Shown here one piece after another: positions 26,207-36,724 of a DNA stretch of 48,633 bases. Below the pieces are notes generated by a model. The model was given only the letters and a program-made list of their open reading frames with translations, made no database searches and had not been told where the DNA came from. Positions within the stretch are counted from its first letter, which is position 1. Every line of letters begins with the position of its first letter. The stretch is from Aeromonas lusitana (GTDB lineage Bacteria > Pseudomonadota > Gammaproteobacteria > Enterobacterales > Aeromonadaceae): assembly GCF_002812985.1 (NCBI RefSeq), contig NZ_PGCP01000020.1, forward strand, positions 1 to 48,633, written 5' to 3'. Made by a program: the position numbers and the translations under genes.

Positions 26207-27745
26207 TTACTTGTCCTTACCCGGGGTACTGCCGGACTTCATCTCGTTCACCAGCGGCTTGAAGCGCTTGAGCTCGCTCAGCTTGTAGCCGGTGTAGTTA
26301 CCCATCAGCAGCACGGTCGCCATCAGCACCAGCTGCAGGCCGAGGAAGTTGAAGGTCAGGTGACGGATCAGCTCGTTATCCATGGCCAGGTAGGCGATGA
26401 CCGCCACCAGCAGGGAGCCGCCGCCCTGGCGCACCACCTCTTTGGGACCCTCTTCTTCCCACAGAATGGACATCCGCTCTATGGTCCAGGAGAGGATGAT
26501 CATCGGGAAGAAGGTGATCTTCATGCCGTCGGTCAGACCCAGCTTGAAGGCCAGCGCCGAGAAGATGCCGATCATCGAGATCACCATGATGATGATCGCC
26601 GATATTCGGGCGACCAATAGCAGGTTGAGCCGCGACAGGTAAGAACGAATGATGAGGCCGGTGCCGACGATCAGCAGGAAGCCGATGAGACCCGTGATGA
26701 GGGAAGTCTGGATGAAGGCGACCGCGATCAGCACAGGCATGAAGGTGCCCGAGGTCTTGATCCCCACCAGTACCCGCAGGAACACCACCATCAGCACGCC
26801 GATGGGGATCAGCAGCAGACCCTTGAACAGGGCTTGCTCTTCCAGCGGCAGGCTGTGGATGGAGAAGTTCATCATCTCGGATTTTTCGAACTTCTGCGCC
26901 AGCGCCACGTTCACCGGTTGCTCCTGCTCGATCATCGAGAAGGTCACGCGGGAGTTATGGCCGCCGGTCACGTCCAGCAGGGCACCCGAGTTGTATTCCC
27001 ACAGCAGCAGGTTGGCCGGTTGGCCCTGCTCGCCGGTTTGCGGGTTGAACAGCTTGTAGTCGGTCGGGCTGTTGAACACCTGCAGATAGTCCACCAGCTC
27101 CTGGCGACGGCGGCCATCTTCCATGTTCAGGGCATGCACCACCCGGGCCGGGACTTCGGCGTTGTTGAGCAGCTCGGCGATGAGGTTGGCGCGGCTCTTG
27201 TGAGACTTCAGCAGCTCGGCATTCTGCTCCTGCTTCTCGATCTCCTTGATGATCTCGCGGGTCAGGGTGTAGCCGTCGGCGGAGCGCTCCTGGGCACGTT
27301 CCAGGATCTGCTTCATCGCGGTGGCGTAAGGCTCACTCTCGATCTGCTTCTCGATGGCAGGCGGCTGCGGATTGGCGGCGGGCTTGGCATGGGCATCGGC
27401 CATCATGTCGACCCGGTAGTAGAGCTCCTGGCGACCGGTCGCGGTGCGGATGGACCACTCGGCGCGGGCATCCCCGTCTTTCTCGACGAATGACAGACCG
27501 TAGCCCGGGCTCGCGGCGTTCTCGTTCATCAGGGTGAAACCGGGCTGGGTGCCCGGGATGGCCAGGGAGGCGATGACGGGATCGCCGGTCGCCTCGAATT
27601 CCAGCTTGGCTTCGATAGACCAGATCTGACGTTTTTCACCAGGTGTGAGCGGCACGTCCAGTGCGACATGGTGATAAAACGTCATTCCCAGGCCGACAAT
27701 GTACAGCAGGGCGACCAGCAGATAGAACGGCTTACGGGAAACCAT
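26207..27745 (-). CDS. Inactive-transglutaminase fused to a seven-TM domain
   Basis: 512 aa. One N-terminal TM (about 8-26), a long periplasmic part (about 30-305) with a transglutaminase-like fold (RANLIAELLNNAEVPARVVHALNMEDGRRR), then about seven TM helices (about 308-490) and a short cytoplasmic end. The catalytic Cys expected in an active transglutaminase is replaced (SRANLIAELL), matching the families PF14400/PF14402 (InactTransglut plus 7TM). It probably acts as a binding or scaffold protein. Gaps to both neighbours are 3 nt, so the three genes form one unit. Confidence 0.88.
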   Translation of the reverse strand: MVSRKPFYLLVALLYIVGLGMTFYHHVALDVPLTPGEKRQIWSIEAKLEFEATGDPVIASLAIPGTQPGFTLMNENAASPGYGLSFVEKDGDARAEWSIRTATGRQELYYRVDMMADAHAKPAANPQPPAIEKQIESEPYATAMKQILERAQERSADGYTLTREIIKEIEKQEQNAELLKSHKSRANLIAELLNNAEVPARVVHALNMEDGRRRQELVDYLQVFNSPTDYKLFNPQTGEQGQPANLLLWEYNSGALLDVTGGHNSRVTFSMIEQEQPVNVALAQKFEKSEMMNFSIHSLPLEEQALFKGLLLIPIGVLMVVFLRVLVGIKTSGTFMPVLIAVAFIQTSLITGLIGFLLIVGTGLIIRSYLSRLNLLLVARISAIIIMVISMIGIFSALAFKLGLTDGMKITFFPMIILSWTIERMSILWEEEGPKEVVRQGGGSLLVAVIAYLAMDNELIRHLTFNFLGLQLVLMATVLLMGNYTGYKLSELKRFKPLVNEMKSGSTPGKDK

Positions 27746-27748
27746 GGA

Positions 27749-28537
27749 TTATTTTACATCCTTGAGCTTGGGTTTTGGTTGGATATATTCGCGGGCCACA
27801 TCGACCACGGCGATGTCTTTGAGGAACTCACGGCCCAGCAGCACCGGGAAGGTCATGTCGCTGCGGTCTTTCAGGGTAAATTCGGCTTTCTCTGTCATGT
27901 CGCCGATGCGCACCGCGAGGCGTACCACGGGGCGACGGTCGAGATCGTCGGCGGAGGCCTGACGCACCCGCACGTGCCGCACCAAGGGCGCTTCAATCTG
28001 GATCTTGTCGTCCATCTCTTGGTGGCTCAGGAAGAAGCGCACCCAGTTCTTGCCGTTGCGCTCGAAGATGGTGATCTCCTGGGCGCTGATGGAGGAGGTG
28101 GTCGCACCGGTATCGACCCGCGCCTGGAAGGCGTCATTGGCGGCATCGACCCAGATCCACTCGGCTTCACCCACCAGCAGCTTGCCATCGACGGTGTGAC
28201 CCTGGCTCGGGGCCGGGCACTTCTCGGTCGGAATGGGCATGGCCTTGGGCGGCTCTGGCGGCAGGGTGGCCAGCTTGCTGTCAACTTTCTTCACGGACTC
28301 TTTCATGTTGGTGACATCGGTGTTGAGCTGAACCAGCAGGTGCTGTTGCTGCACATACTGCTTCTGTTGCTGTTCCATGGATGTTTGCAGACGTTGTTCG
28401 CTGAGGCTTATCTCGTTGCGAAGTTCGGCCAGCGTCAGGGTTGGGACCGGGGGCGCTTTCTCCATACTGACACACCCGCCGAGACTGAGCAGGGAGAGCA
28501 GGGTCATTCCTTTTAATTTGCTTTTCATGTCATTCAT
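27749..28537 (-). CDS. Retropepsin-like aspartic protease lipoprotein (RimB/PF05618 type)
   Basis: 262 aa. Lipoprotein signal with LGGC (Cys22), a Gln-rich coiled coil (about 37-90: EISLSEQRLQTSMEQQQ...), then a single retropepsin-like domain with the active-site DTGA at 142-145 and a second half ending LLGREFL. Families of this type were first annotated as ATP-dependent zinc proteases. It dimerises in related proteins to make one active site. The lipid anchor places it outside the cytoplasm, unlike RimB, which acts with RimK on a ribosomal protein. AGGAAG lies 9 nt before ATG 28537. First gene of the three; cmoB ends 52 nt upstream, so read-through is possible. Confidence 0.87.
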   Translation of the reverse strand: MNDMKSKLKGMTLLSLLSLGGCVSMEKAPPVPTLTLAELRNEISLSEQRLQTSMEQQQKQYVQQQHLLVQLNTDVTNMKESVKKVDSKLATLPPEPPKAMPIPTEKCPAPSQGHTVDGKLLVGEAEWIWVDAANDAFQARVDTGATTSSISAQEITIFERNGKNWVRFFLSHQEMDDKIQIEAPLVRHVRVRQASADDLDRRPVVRLAVRIGDMTEKAEFTLKDRSDMTFPVLLGREFLKDIAVVDVAREYIQPKPKLKDVK

Positions 28538-28589
28538 TTAACTGTGCTTCCTGGAATTGGGTCAGTGTAACTTCCGCAGGCGCCATCGG

Positions 28590-29567
28590 CTAGTCTTTGG
28601 CCTTCCTGGCGATCAGTACGGCACGTTTGGGTGCCGGGTATCCTTCGACCGTGAGTGCCGGATCGTCGGGATCCAGGTAGTCACTCAGGGATTCATTCAC
28701 CATCCAGTCGGTACGACGCTGTTCGTCGGTACTGGTCATATTCTCGTCCACGATCCGCACGTCCTTGAAGCCACAGCGCTCGACCCAGAGTTTGAGCGCC
28801 GCGCTTGAGGGGATGAACCAGACGTTGCGCATCTTGCCGTAGCGATCCGTGGGCACCAGCACGTCATTGACGCCGCCGTCGATGACCAGGGTTTCCAGCA
28901 CCAGCTCGCCATCGTCCTTGAGCTGGTTGCGCAGCTGTTCGATATGCTCGATGGGGGACTTGCGGTGATAGAGCACCCCCATGGAGAAGACGGTGTCAAA
29001 GGCGCGCAGCTCGGGCAGTTCCTGGATGCCGAGCGGCAGCAGGTGAGCCCGCTGATCGCCTCCGGCGAAGTGGCGGATGGCCTCGAACTGGCACAGGAAT
29101 AAGGGGCTGGGGTCGATGCCGACCGCGAGTTTCGCGCCGGCGCCGACCATGCGCCACAGGTGATATCCACTGCCACAGCCCACATCCAGCACATAACGAC
29201 CTGCTAGTGGGCTGATGTGCGGCAGAACACGCTGCCACTTCCAGTCGGATCGCCACTCGGTGTCGATGTGGATGCCGTGGACGTGGAAGGGCCCCTTGCG
29301 CCAGGGCATGAACTGGCGCAGCAGGCTCTCGGTCTTCTTGCGCTCCCCTTCACTGAGGCTGTTGTCATCCCCTATCTCGACTCGATCACGCAGATCTATG
29401 TGACCGGGGTTTATGTGGGGCAACTTGTTGAGGGCTCGGTTCCAGCGCGGCAGATCGCCGTGCAGGTTGTCGTGTTGCCAGGCGTGCAGCTGGGCGGGCA
29501 GGGTATGCAGCCAGTGGCTCAGCCGGTTCTTGGCGATCAGTTGATAAAAATTAGCGAAATCGATCAT
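28590..29567 (-). CDS. cmoB: tRNA U34 carboxymethyltransferase
   Basis: Uses carboxy-SAM from CmoA to turn 5-hydroxyuridine 34 of tRNA into cmo5U, which widens wobble decoding. 325 aa, as in E. coli. SAM-fold motif [13 protein letters not shown] (about 128-140), [28 protein letters not shown], and the N-terminal helical domain. It begins 3 nt after cmoA. Confidence 0.96.
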   Translation of the reverse strand: MIDFANFYQLIAKNRLSHWLHTLPAQLHAWQHDNLHGDLPRWNRALNKLPHINPGHIDLRDRVEIGDDNSLSEGERKKTESLLRQFMPWRKGPFHVHGIHIDTEWRSDWKWQRVLPHISPLAGRYVLDVGCGSGYHLWRMVGAGAKLAVGIDPSPLFLCQFEAIRHFAGGDQRAHLLPLGIQELPELRAFDTVFSMGVLYHRKSPIEHIEQLRNQLKDDGELVLETLVIDGGVNDVLVPTDRYGKMRNVWFIPSSAALKLWVERCGFKDVRIVDENMTSTDEQRRTDWMVNESLSDYLDPDDPALTVEGYPAPKRAVLIARKAKD

Positions 29568-29570
29568 GGC

Positions 29571-30649
<1,079 letters not shown>

Positions 30650-31498
30650 TTAAAAGTTCAGCACGCCCTGGCGGGCGCGATCGTTTTCCCCCGGCCAAGG
30701 CGCCATTTCTTGGCCAAGCAGCAGGCTTATCTGGCGTGCCAGGGTCGGGGCCTGGGCGTTGTCGGCGGTATGGATGAAGAGGTAGAGATCCTTGCCCTCC
30801 GCCAGCCACTGCTGCCAGTGGGGCAACCAGGCTGGCAGGAAGGGGTGATTGTCTTCCGGCTGTGGCAGGCCGATGAGGCGCACCACGGGGGCATGAGCGG
30901 TGGCGAGCAGGTGCACCGGCAGCCTCGGCTTCTTGCCCTGGGCATCGACCATGGCGGCCGTGGTCGCCGGCACCGAGAACAGGGGGCGGGAATCGAGCAT
31001 GATGCGGTTGATGCCACGGGCCATCAGCAGCCGGTTGAGGGCGCGCTCCGCCTCGCCCTTGGCGAAAAAGTCGGGATGACGGACCTCCAGCGCGTAGCGA
31101 AAATCCGCGGGCAGCCTGTCGAAGAAGGCTTCGAGGCGCGCCAGGCCGGCGGGGCCGAAGCGGGCGGGCAACTGCAACTTGAGCAGCCCCAGCTTGTCGT
31201 GCAGCGGGCCGAGCAGGCGAATGAAGTCCGTCACCTGCTTGTCTACGCTGACCAAGTCGCTCTGGTGGCTGATGGTCTGCGGGAACTTGAAGCTGAAGCG
31301 AAAATGGGCGGGCACCGCCTCGGCCCAGCGCCGCACCGTTTCCGGGGTCGGCGAGGCGTAGAAGGTGGTGTTGCCTTCCACCGTGTTGAACACCTGGGCA
31401 TAGTCGGCGAGGTGATCGGCGGGTCTGGCATTGACCCCCAGCAAGTGACCGGGCCAGGCTGGATGTGACCACTGCGGCAGACCCAAATAGAGGCTCAT
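30650..31498 (-). CDS. yecE: DUF72 protein (YecE-like)
   Basis: 282 aa, TIM-barrel DUF72 family: GLPQWSHPAW start, NTVEGNTTFYA, FRFSFKFPQTISH, ALEVRHPDFF, VVRLIGLP. E. coli yecE also lies near cmoA, cmoB and aspS, which supports the assignment. The biochemical role of the family is unsettled. AGGAG precedes ATG 31498. Divergent from aspS. Confidence 0.88.
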   Translation of the reverse strand: MSLYLGLPQWSHPAWPGHLLGVNARPADHLADYAQVFNTVEGNTTFYASPTPETVRRWAEAVPAHFRFSFKFPQTISHQSDLVSVDKQVTDFIRLLGPLHDKLGLLKLQLPARFGPAGLARLEAFFDRLPADFRYALEVRHPDFFAKGEAERALNRLLMARGINRIMLDSRPLFSVPATTAAMVDAQGKKPRLPVHLLATAHAPVVRLIGLPQPEDNHPFLPAWLPHWQQWLAEGKDLYLFIHTADNAQAPTLARQISLLLGQEMAPWPGENDRARQGVLNF

Positions 31499-31586
31499 AA
31501 CGGCTCCTGTCTGCGGATTTGGCTTGTTTTGCTCCTCTTTTTGCGCCAGGACAAGAAAAAACAGGGCAAAGGAGGCTGCGGGCTAT

Positions 31587-31616
31587 TTTACCCAAATGGG
31601 GGTTTTCCTCTATAAT
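31587..31616 (+). promoter_or_regulatory. Probable aspS promoter
   Basis: A perfect -10 TATAAT (31611-31616) with TTTACC 18 nt upstream as a moderate -35. The start point near 31623 gives an aspS leader of about 300 nt. Confidence 0.55.
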
Positions 31617-31622
31617 GCCAGC

Positions 31623-31925
31623 CCTTTTGTTTGCCAATTCGTTGTGACTCCTGTCCTCATGTGCCTATGGTGGCGATGATGACGGCCATGAACTGGCTAA
31701 ACAACGCCGCGTGCTGATGTCCTCGCTCCGAGTGTTCGCCCCAAGAGGGCCGATGCCCGTCGAGCGGACACGGGCGGCAAGACTCCGGCTCAAGGGAGCC
31801 GGATGGTATGAGACAGATTTTACACCGGGCAAGAATCCGAATCTGGCAGCTGCGAGACAGACGGTGCTTGTCAGTCGTGCCCGGCGACCCAAACCGTCTC
31901 TCTACAATTTCGAAGGAAGAAGTCC
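31623..31925 (+). other. Long structured leader of aspS
   Basis: About 300 nt between the predicted start point and the aspS ATG hold no credible gene but several stems: GCCCGT/ACGGGC (31755-31775), TCCGGCTC/GAGCCGGA with a 4-nt loop (31784-31803), and the longer-range CCGGGCA/TGCCCGG (31825-31831 with 31878-31884). No T-run terminator is seen. It may be a regulatory leader or an independent RNA. Confidence 0.45.
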
Positions 31926-33710
31926 ATGCGCTCTATCTATTGCGGACAGGTCAATGAGGCCCATGCCGGGCAGACCATTACATTGTGCGGTTGGGTCCAT
32001 CGTCGTCGTGATCTCGGCGGTCTGATCTTTATCGATATGCGTGACCGGGAAGGGATCGTGCAAGTGTTCTTCGATCCGGACAAGCCGGACGCCTTCGCCC
32101 TGGCCTCCGAACTGCGCGGCGAATTCTGCATCCAGGTGACCGGCGTGGTGCGCAGCCGCCCTGAGTCCCAGCGCAACAGCGACATGGCCACCGGCACCAT
32201 CGAGGTGTTCGGCCACGAGCTGACCATCATCAACCGCTCAGAGCCGCTGCCGCTCGACTTCAACCAGGTCAACAGCGAAGAGATCGGTCTCAAGTATCGC
32301 TATCTGGATCTGCGCCGTCCCGAGATGGCCAAGTACCTGAAGACCCGTGCCAAGGCCAGTGCCTTCGTGCGCCGCTTCATGGACGAGCAGGGCTTCCTCG
32401 ACATCGAGACCCCCATGCTGACCAAGGCGACCCCGGAAGGCGCCCGTGACTACCTGGTGCCGAGCCGGGTGCACAAGGGCAAGTTCTATGCGCTGCCCCA
32501 GTCCCCTCAGCTGTTCAAGCAGCTGCTGATGATGTCCGGCTTCGATCGCTACTACCAGATCGTCAAGTGCTTCCGCGACGAAGACTTGCGTGCCGACCGT
32601 CAGCCTGAATTCACCCAGATCGACGTGGAAACCTCCTTCATGACGGCGCCGCAAGTGCGCGAGCTGATGGAAGAGATGATCCGCCAGCTGTGGCAACACG
32701 TGCTGGCCGTGGATCTGGGCAACTTCCCTGTGATGACCTTCGACGAGGCCATGCGTCGCTTCGGCTCCGACAAGCCGGACCTGCGCCTGCCCATGGAGCT
32801 GGTGGACGTGGCAGATCTCTTGACCTCCGTCGAGTTCGCCGTGTTCGCCGGCCCAGCCAACGACCCGAAAGGCCGCGTGGCGGCCCTGAAGGTACCGGGC
32901 GGCGCCGAACTGTCTCGCAAGCAGATCGACGAGTACACCAAGTTTGTCGGCATCTATGGCGCCAAGGGCTTGGCCTGGATGAAGGTCAACGAGGCTGCCA
33001 ACGGCCTCGAGGGCGTGCAGTCCCCGGTCGCCAAGTTCCTGTCTGACGCCATCGTGCGCGAGATCCTGGCCCGAACCGGCGCCGCCAATGGCGACATCAT
33101 CTTCTTCGGCGCCGACAGCAAGAAGGTCGTCTGTGACGCCATGGGCGCCCTGCGCCTGAAGGTGGGCCGCGATCTGGGTCTGGTGGAGAAGGTCTGGAAA
33201 CCGCTCTGGGTCATCGACTTCCCCATGTTCGAGGAAGACGGCGAGGGCGGCCTGGCGGCCATGCACCACCCCTTCACCGCCCCGAGCAAGATGAGCCCTG
33301 AGGAGTTGAAGGCAAACCCGGTTGGCGCCTATGCCAATGCCTACGACATGGTGATCAACGGCTACGAAGTGGGTGGCGGCTCTGTGCGTATCCACAACAG
33401 CGAGATGCAGTCCACCGTGTTCGACATCCTGGGCATCACCCCGGACGAGCAGCGCCTGAAGTTCGGCTTCCTGCTGGATGCCCTCAAGTTCGGCACCCCG
33501 CCCCATGCCGGTCTGGCCTTCGGTCTGGATCGCCTGAGTATGCTGCTGACCGGCACCGACAACATTCGGGACGTGATCGCCTTCCCGAAAACCACCGCGG
33601 CTGCCTGCCTGATGACCGATGCCCCGAGCTTCGCCAATCAGGCTCAGCTGAGCGAGCTGGCCATCGCCACCGTCGCCAAGGCTGATGCCAAGGCGCAAGG
33701 GGCAGAATAA
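31926..33710 (+). CDS. aspS: Aspartate--tRNA ligase
   Basis: Class IIb synthetase, bacterial type, 594 aa. N-terminal OB domain (about 1-105, [23 protein letters not shown]), motif 2 region [16 protein letters not shown], the bacterial GAD insertion (about 290-420) and motif 3 GLAFGLDRL; typical end [22 protein letters not shown] precedes ATG 31926. Followed by yebC after 74 nt, probably in the same transcript. Confidence 0.97.
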   Translation: MRSIYCGQVNEAHAGQTITLCGWVHRRRDLGGLIFIDMRDREGIVQVFFDPDKPDAFALASELRGEFCIQVTGVVRSRPESQRNSDMATGTIEVFGHELTIINRSEPLPLDFNQVNSEEIGLKYRYLDLRRPEMAKYLKTRAKASAFVRRFMDEQGFLDIETPMLTKATPEGARDYLVPSRVHKGKFYALPQSPQLFKQLLMMSGFDRYYQIVKCFRDEDLRADRQPEFTQIDVETSFMTAPQVRELMEEMIRQLWQHVLAVDLGNFPVMTFDEAMRRFGSDKPDLRLPMELVDVADLLTSVEFAVFAGPANDPKGRVAALKVPGGAELSRKQIDEYTKFVGIYGAKGLAWMKVNEAANGLEGVQSPVAKFLSDAIVREILARTGAANGDIIFFGADSKKVVCDAMGALRLKVGRDLGLVEKVWKPLWVIDFPMFEEDGEGGLAAMHHPFTAPSKMSPEELKANPVGAYANAYDMVINGYEVGGGSVRIHNSEMQSTVFDILGITPDEQRLKFGFLLDALKFGTPPHAGLAFGLDRLSMLLTGTDNIRDVIAFPKTTAAACLMTDAPSFANQAQLSELAIATVAKADAKAQGAE

Positions 33711-33784
33711 GCTGAACGGGTCGCACTTGCGGCCCGTTTATTTCGAACTATCTGATTGATTTATAAGTATAACGGAGAGTCTTT

Positions 33785-34525
33785 ATGGCAGGTCACAGCA
33801 AATGGGCCAACATCAAACACCGCAAGGCAGCGCAAGATGCCAAGCGCGGCAAGATCTTCACCAAGCTGATCCGTGAAATCACCACCTCGGCCCGTATCGG
33901 GGACGCGGATCCGGCCAACAACCCGCGCCTGCGCGCGGCCGTGGCCGCTGCCCTGACCGGCAACATGACCCGCGACACCATCAACCGTGCCATCGCCCGT
34001 GGCGCCGGTGGTGCCGATGGCGAACAGCTCGAGACCATCGTCTACGAAGGCTACGGCCCGGCAGGCTCCGCCGTCATGGTGGAGTGCCTGACCGACAACC
34101 GTAACCGTACCGTGGCCGAAGTGCGTCACGCCTTCAGCAAGAGCGGTGGCAACCTGGGTACCGACGGCTCCGTCTCCTATTTGTTCAGCAAGAAGGGTGT
34201 ACTGACCTTCGTGGGCGCCGATGAAGACGCCCTGATGGACGCCGCCCTGGAAGCGGGCGCCGATGACGTGGTCAGCGAAGAGGACGGCACCATCGAGGTG
34301 TACACCACCCCGAACGATTTCGGCACCGTGCTCGACGCGCTGGAAGCCGCCGGCTTCAAGCCCGAGAACGCCGAGGTGACCATGATCCCCTCCACCGAAG
34401 CCGAGCTGGACGCCGAGACCGCGCCCAAGCTGATGCGTCTCATCGACATGCTCGAAGACCTGGACGACGTGCAAGAGGTGTATCACAACGGATCCATCTC
34501 CGACGAAGTAGCAGCCCTGCTCTAA
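33785..34525 (+). CDS. yebC: YebC/PmpR-family protein
   Basis: 246 aa, the standard length. Opens [45 protein letters not shown] and GGNLG are conserved. Members act as DNA-binding regulators or in translation of proline-rich stretches, depending on the branch. GGAG lies 8 nt before ATG. In many gammaproteobacteria ruvC follows yebC; here a terminator and eptA follow instead. Confidence 0.96.
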   Translation: MAGHSKWANIKHRKAAQDAKRGKIFTKLIREITTSARIGDADPANNPRLRAAVAAALTGNMTRDTINRAIARGAGGADGEQLETIVYEGYGPAGSAVMVECLTDNRNRTVAEVRHAFSKSGGNLGTDGSVSYLFSKKGVLTFVGADEDALMDAALEAGADDVVSEEDGTIEVYTTPNDFGTVLDALEAAGFKPENAEVTMIPSTEAELDAETAPKLMRLIDMLEDLDDVQEVYHNGSISDEVAALL

Positions 34526-34542
34526 TTCGTCGCGCACCGCAG

Positions 34543-34571
34543 AAACGGCAGCCCTGGGCTGCCGTTTTTTT
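34543..34571 (+). terminator. Intrinsic terminator of yebC
   Basis: Stem AAACGGCAGCCC/GGGCTGCCGTTT with a minimal centre, followed by T7 on the + strand, 18 nt after the yebC stop. Confidence 0.9.
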
Positions 34572-34620
34572 ATGTCTTCAATCTGTCATTCGGACTCATA
34601 TTTCTCCTTTTTTGCCGGGT

Positions 34621-34637
34621 CTTAATTCTCGCTTAAG
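34621..34637 (+). promoter_or_regulatory. PmrA (BasR) box upstream of eptA
   Basis: CTTAAT-TCTCG-CTTAAG is two direct half-sites with a 5-nt spacer and fits the PmrA consensus (C/T)TTAA(G/T)-N5-(C/T)TTAA(G/T) completely. It is in the forward direction relative to eptA, 139 nt before its ATG. TACGCT 10 nt downstream could be the -10. The intervening leader includes a stem ATCACC/GGTGAT around 34680-34715. Confidence 0.7.
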
Positions 34638-34775
34638 TTTGCCTTCCTACGCTCTCCCACGTATCCGGGCCGCTGTGCCTATCACCTGGTCGTCTACTCG
34701 GGATGAGAGACGGGTGATCGGGATGCCCAACGCCCCCTGAGGGCTCAAGATCTACTGGCTTGTCGGAGTATCGTT

Positions 34776-36395
34776 ATGCGTCTCACCCTGGGAGTGATGA
34801 AGGTCAACCTGTTGCTGGTGCTGCTGTTTGCACTGGTGTTCAACTGGCCCATTTTCCTGCATTTTTACCGCATCCTCAGCGCCCTTGAACACGTCAAGGT
34901 GGGTTTCGCCCTCTCTATTCCGTTCGTGCTGATGGCGGCCCTCAATGCGGTCTTCCTGCCGTTTACCTTCAAGTATCTGCTCAAACCCTTCTTCATCCTG
35001 CTGATCGTGACCGGCTCCATCGCCAGCTACGCCATGCTCAAATACGGCGTCATCTTTGACGTGGGCATGGTGCAGAACATCATAGAGACCAACAGCGGGG
35101 AGGCGAGCTCCTACCTCAACGGCTCGGTGGCCATCTGGTTCCTGCTGACCGCCGTGCTGCCGGTGCTCTGCCTGTTGTGGATCAAGGTTGAATACCCGAC
35201 GTCCTGGTACAAGGGGCTGGCCATGCGCCTCGGTGGCATCGCCGTCTCCCTGCTGTTCCTGGTCGGCGTGGCCGCCCTCTACTATCAGGACTACGCCTCG
35301 GTCGGGCGCAACAACCACGCCATCGTCAAGGAGATAGTGCCCTCCAACTATGTGCGCGGCGTCTATCGCTACGCCCGCGACATCGTGTTCGCCACCCCTA
35401 TCCCTTACGAGCCGATCGGTACCGACGCCAAGGTGGTGGGCAAGAGCGACAAACCGACCCTGATGTTTTTGGTGGTGGGGGAGACGGCGCGCAGCCAAAA
35501 CTACTCCCTTAATGGCTACAAGCAGCAGACCAACAGCTTCACAGCGAAGGAACCCAGCATAGTCTCCTTCAAGGATGTGCGCTCCTGTGGCACAGCCACT
35601 GCGGTCTCGGTGCCCTGCATGTTCTCGAACCTGACGCGCCGCGAGTACGACGAGACGGTGGCCAAATCCCGTGACGGCCTGCTGGATGTGCTGCAACACG
35701 CCGGCGTCTCCGTGCTGTGGAAGGAGAACGACGGCGGCTGCAAGGGGGTATGCAAGAACGTGCCCACCATCGAGATTGAGCCCAAGCAGTTCCCCGACTA
35801 TTGCCAGGGGGACTCCTGCTACGACGAGGTGTTGCTGCAGGGGCTGGACAAGCAGATCACCGACATGAAGAGCGGCAACAAGGTGGTGGCCTTCCACCTG
35901 ATGGGCAGCCATGGGCCTACCTACTATCGTCGCTACCCGGCTGCCGATCGTTTCTTCCTGCCGGACTGCCCGCGCAGTGACATCGAGAACTGCAGCAACG
36001 AGGAGCTGGTCAACACCTATGACAACACCATCCGTTATACCGACAAGGTGCTGTCCCAGCTGATTGCCAAGCTCAAGACCCTGGAGAGTCAATACAACGT
36101 AGGCCTGGTCTATCTGTCGGATCACGGGGAATCCTTGGGGGCCATGGGGCTCTACCTGCACGGTACTCCCTACAAGTTCGCGCCGGACGATCAGACTCGG
36201 GTGCCGCTCTTGACCTGGTTCTCCCCCCAGTTGCAAAGTGATCGCAAGCTGGATCAGGATTGTCTGCGCCAGGAGGCGGCCGCCAAGCGCTTCTCCCACG
36301 ACAACCTGTTCCACTCCATGCTGGGCATCATGGACGTGCAGACCCAGGTGTATGACGGTGCGCTGGACATGTTCAAGCCGTGCCGCGCGGGCTGA
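34776..36395 (+). CDS. eptA: Phosphoethanolamine--lipid A transferase (EptA / MCR-3-like)
   Basis: 539 aa inner-membrane enzyme that adds phosphoethanolamine to lipid A, which lowers the surface charge and reduces binding of polymyxins. Five N-terminal TM helices (about 10-30, 45-65, 70-90, 118-138, 150-170) precede a periplasmic sulfatase-fold domain. Active-site residues: Glu236 in GETARS, the nucleophile Thr275 in SCGTATAVSVPCMFS, His379 in GSHGPTY, Asp449 and His450 in SDHGES; the paired cysteines of the family are present. Similarity to MCR-3 from memory is high (ALYYQDY.SVGRNN, WKENDGGCKGVC, LHGTPY.FAPDDQTRVP), as expected of chromosomal Aeromonas homologues. Single gene with its own terminator and a PmrA box. 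Confidence 0.93.
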   Translation: MRLTLGVMKVNLLLVLLFALVFNWPIFLHFYRILSALEHVKVGFALSIPFVLMAALNAVFLPFTFKYLLKPFFILLIVTGSIASYAMLKYGVIFDVGMVQNIIETNSGEASSYLNGSVAIWFLLTAVLPVLCLLWIKVEYPTSWYKGLAMRLGGIAVSLLFLVGVAALYYQDYASVGRNNHAIVKEIVPSNYVRGVYRYARDIVFATPIPYEPIGTDAKVVGKSDKPTLMFLVVGETARSQNYSLNGYKQQTNSFTAKEPSIVSFKDVRSCGTATAVSVPCMFSNLTRREYDETVAKSRDGLLDVLQHAGVSVLWKENDGGCKGVCKNVPTIEIEPKQFPDYCQGDSCYDEVLLQGLDKQITDMKSGNKVVAFHLMGSHGPTYYRRYPAADRFFLPDCPRSDIENCSNEELVNTYDNTIRYTDKVLSQLIAKLKTLESQYNVGLVYLSDHGESLGAMGLYLHGTPYKFAPDDQTRVPLLTWFSPQLQSDRKLDQDCLRQEAAAKRFSHDNLFHSMLGIMDVQTQVYDGALDMFKPCRAG

Positions 36396-36423
36396 GTCAA
36401 TGCGACTATCCATGGATAAAAAT

Positions 36424-36447
36424 GGCAGCCAAGAGGCTGCCGTTTTT
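36424..36447 (+). terminator. Intrinsic terminator of eptA
   Basis: 7-bp stem GGCAGCC/GGCTGCC with loop AAGA, followed by G and five T, 29 nt after the eptA stop. Confidence 0.85.
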
Positions 36448-36677
36448 ATTGGAGAAAGGGCCGACGATCACTACTCCCTGTCATGACTCGCAGGTCCGGT
36501 TGTTGGCAGCGGGCGTTGGCCTAATCAGCACTCAGCCTTATGGGCCAAGGCCGATGACATCAGCCAAGCTGCGGTGTTATTGCCGAGGGATTAAAGGGGA
36601 GGGTATCGATTAATGCCTGAACAGATGATTTGACCACCCAGTCAACACTGGGTAGATGTTTAGTGATGCTGAAAAGC
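36448..36677. other. Gap between the eptA and nagC terminators
   Basis: About 230 nt with no supported gene. It contains short inverted repeats (for example CCCAGT...ACTGGG around 36638-36653) but no promoter or terminator that I would call. Confidence 0.4.
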
Positions 36678-36704
36678 AAAAAGGCAGCTTAGGCTGCCTT
36701 TTTA
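36678..36704. terminator. Intrinsic terminator of nagC
   Basis: AAAAAGGCAGC-TTAG-GCTGCCTTTTT is symmetric and can work on both strands; on the minus strand it ends the nagBAC transcript. Confidence 0.85.
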
Positions 36705-36724
36705 TTGGGTAAGGAAGGGAGGAA

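Noticed and set aside
31665..32025. Short frames on both strands in the aspS leader
   Set aside because: Compositionally random, no ribosome sites, and one overlaps the aspS start in another frame. The region is better read as RNA structure.
32238..33698. Open frame of 486 codons opposite aspS
   Set aside because: Antisense shadow of a clear housekeeping gene.
34752..36413. Open frame of 553 codons opposite eptA
   Set aside because: Antisense shadow with biased composition; eptA on the other strand has all active-site residues.
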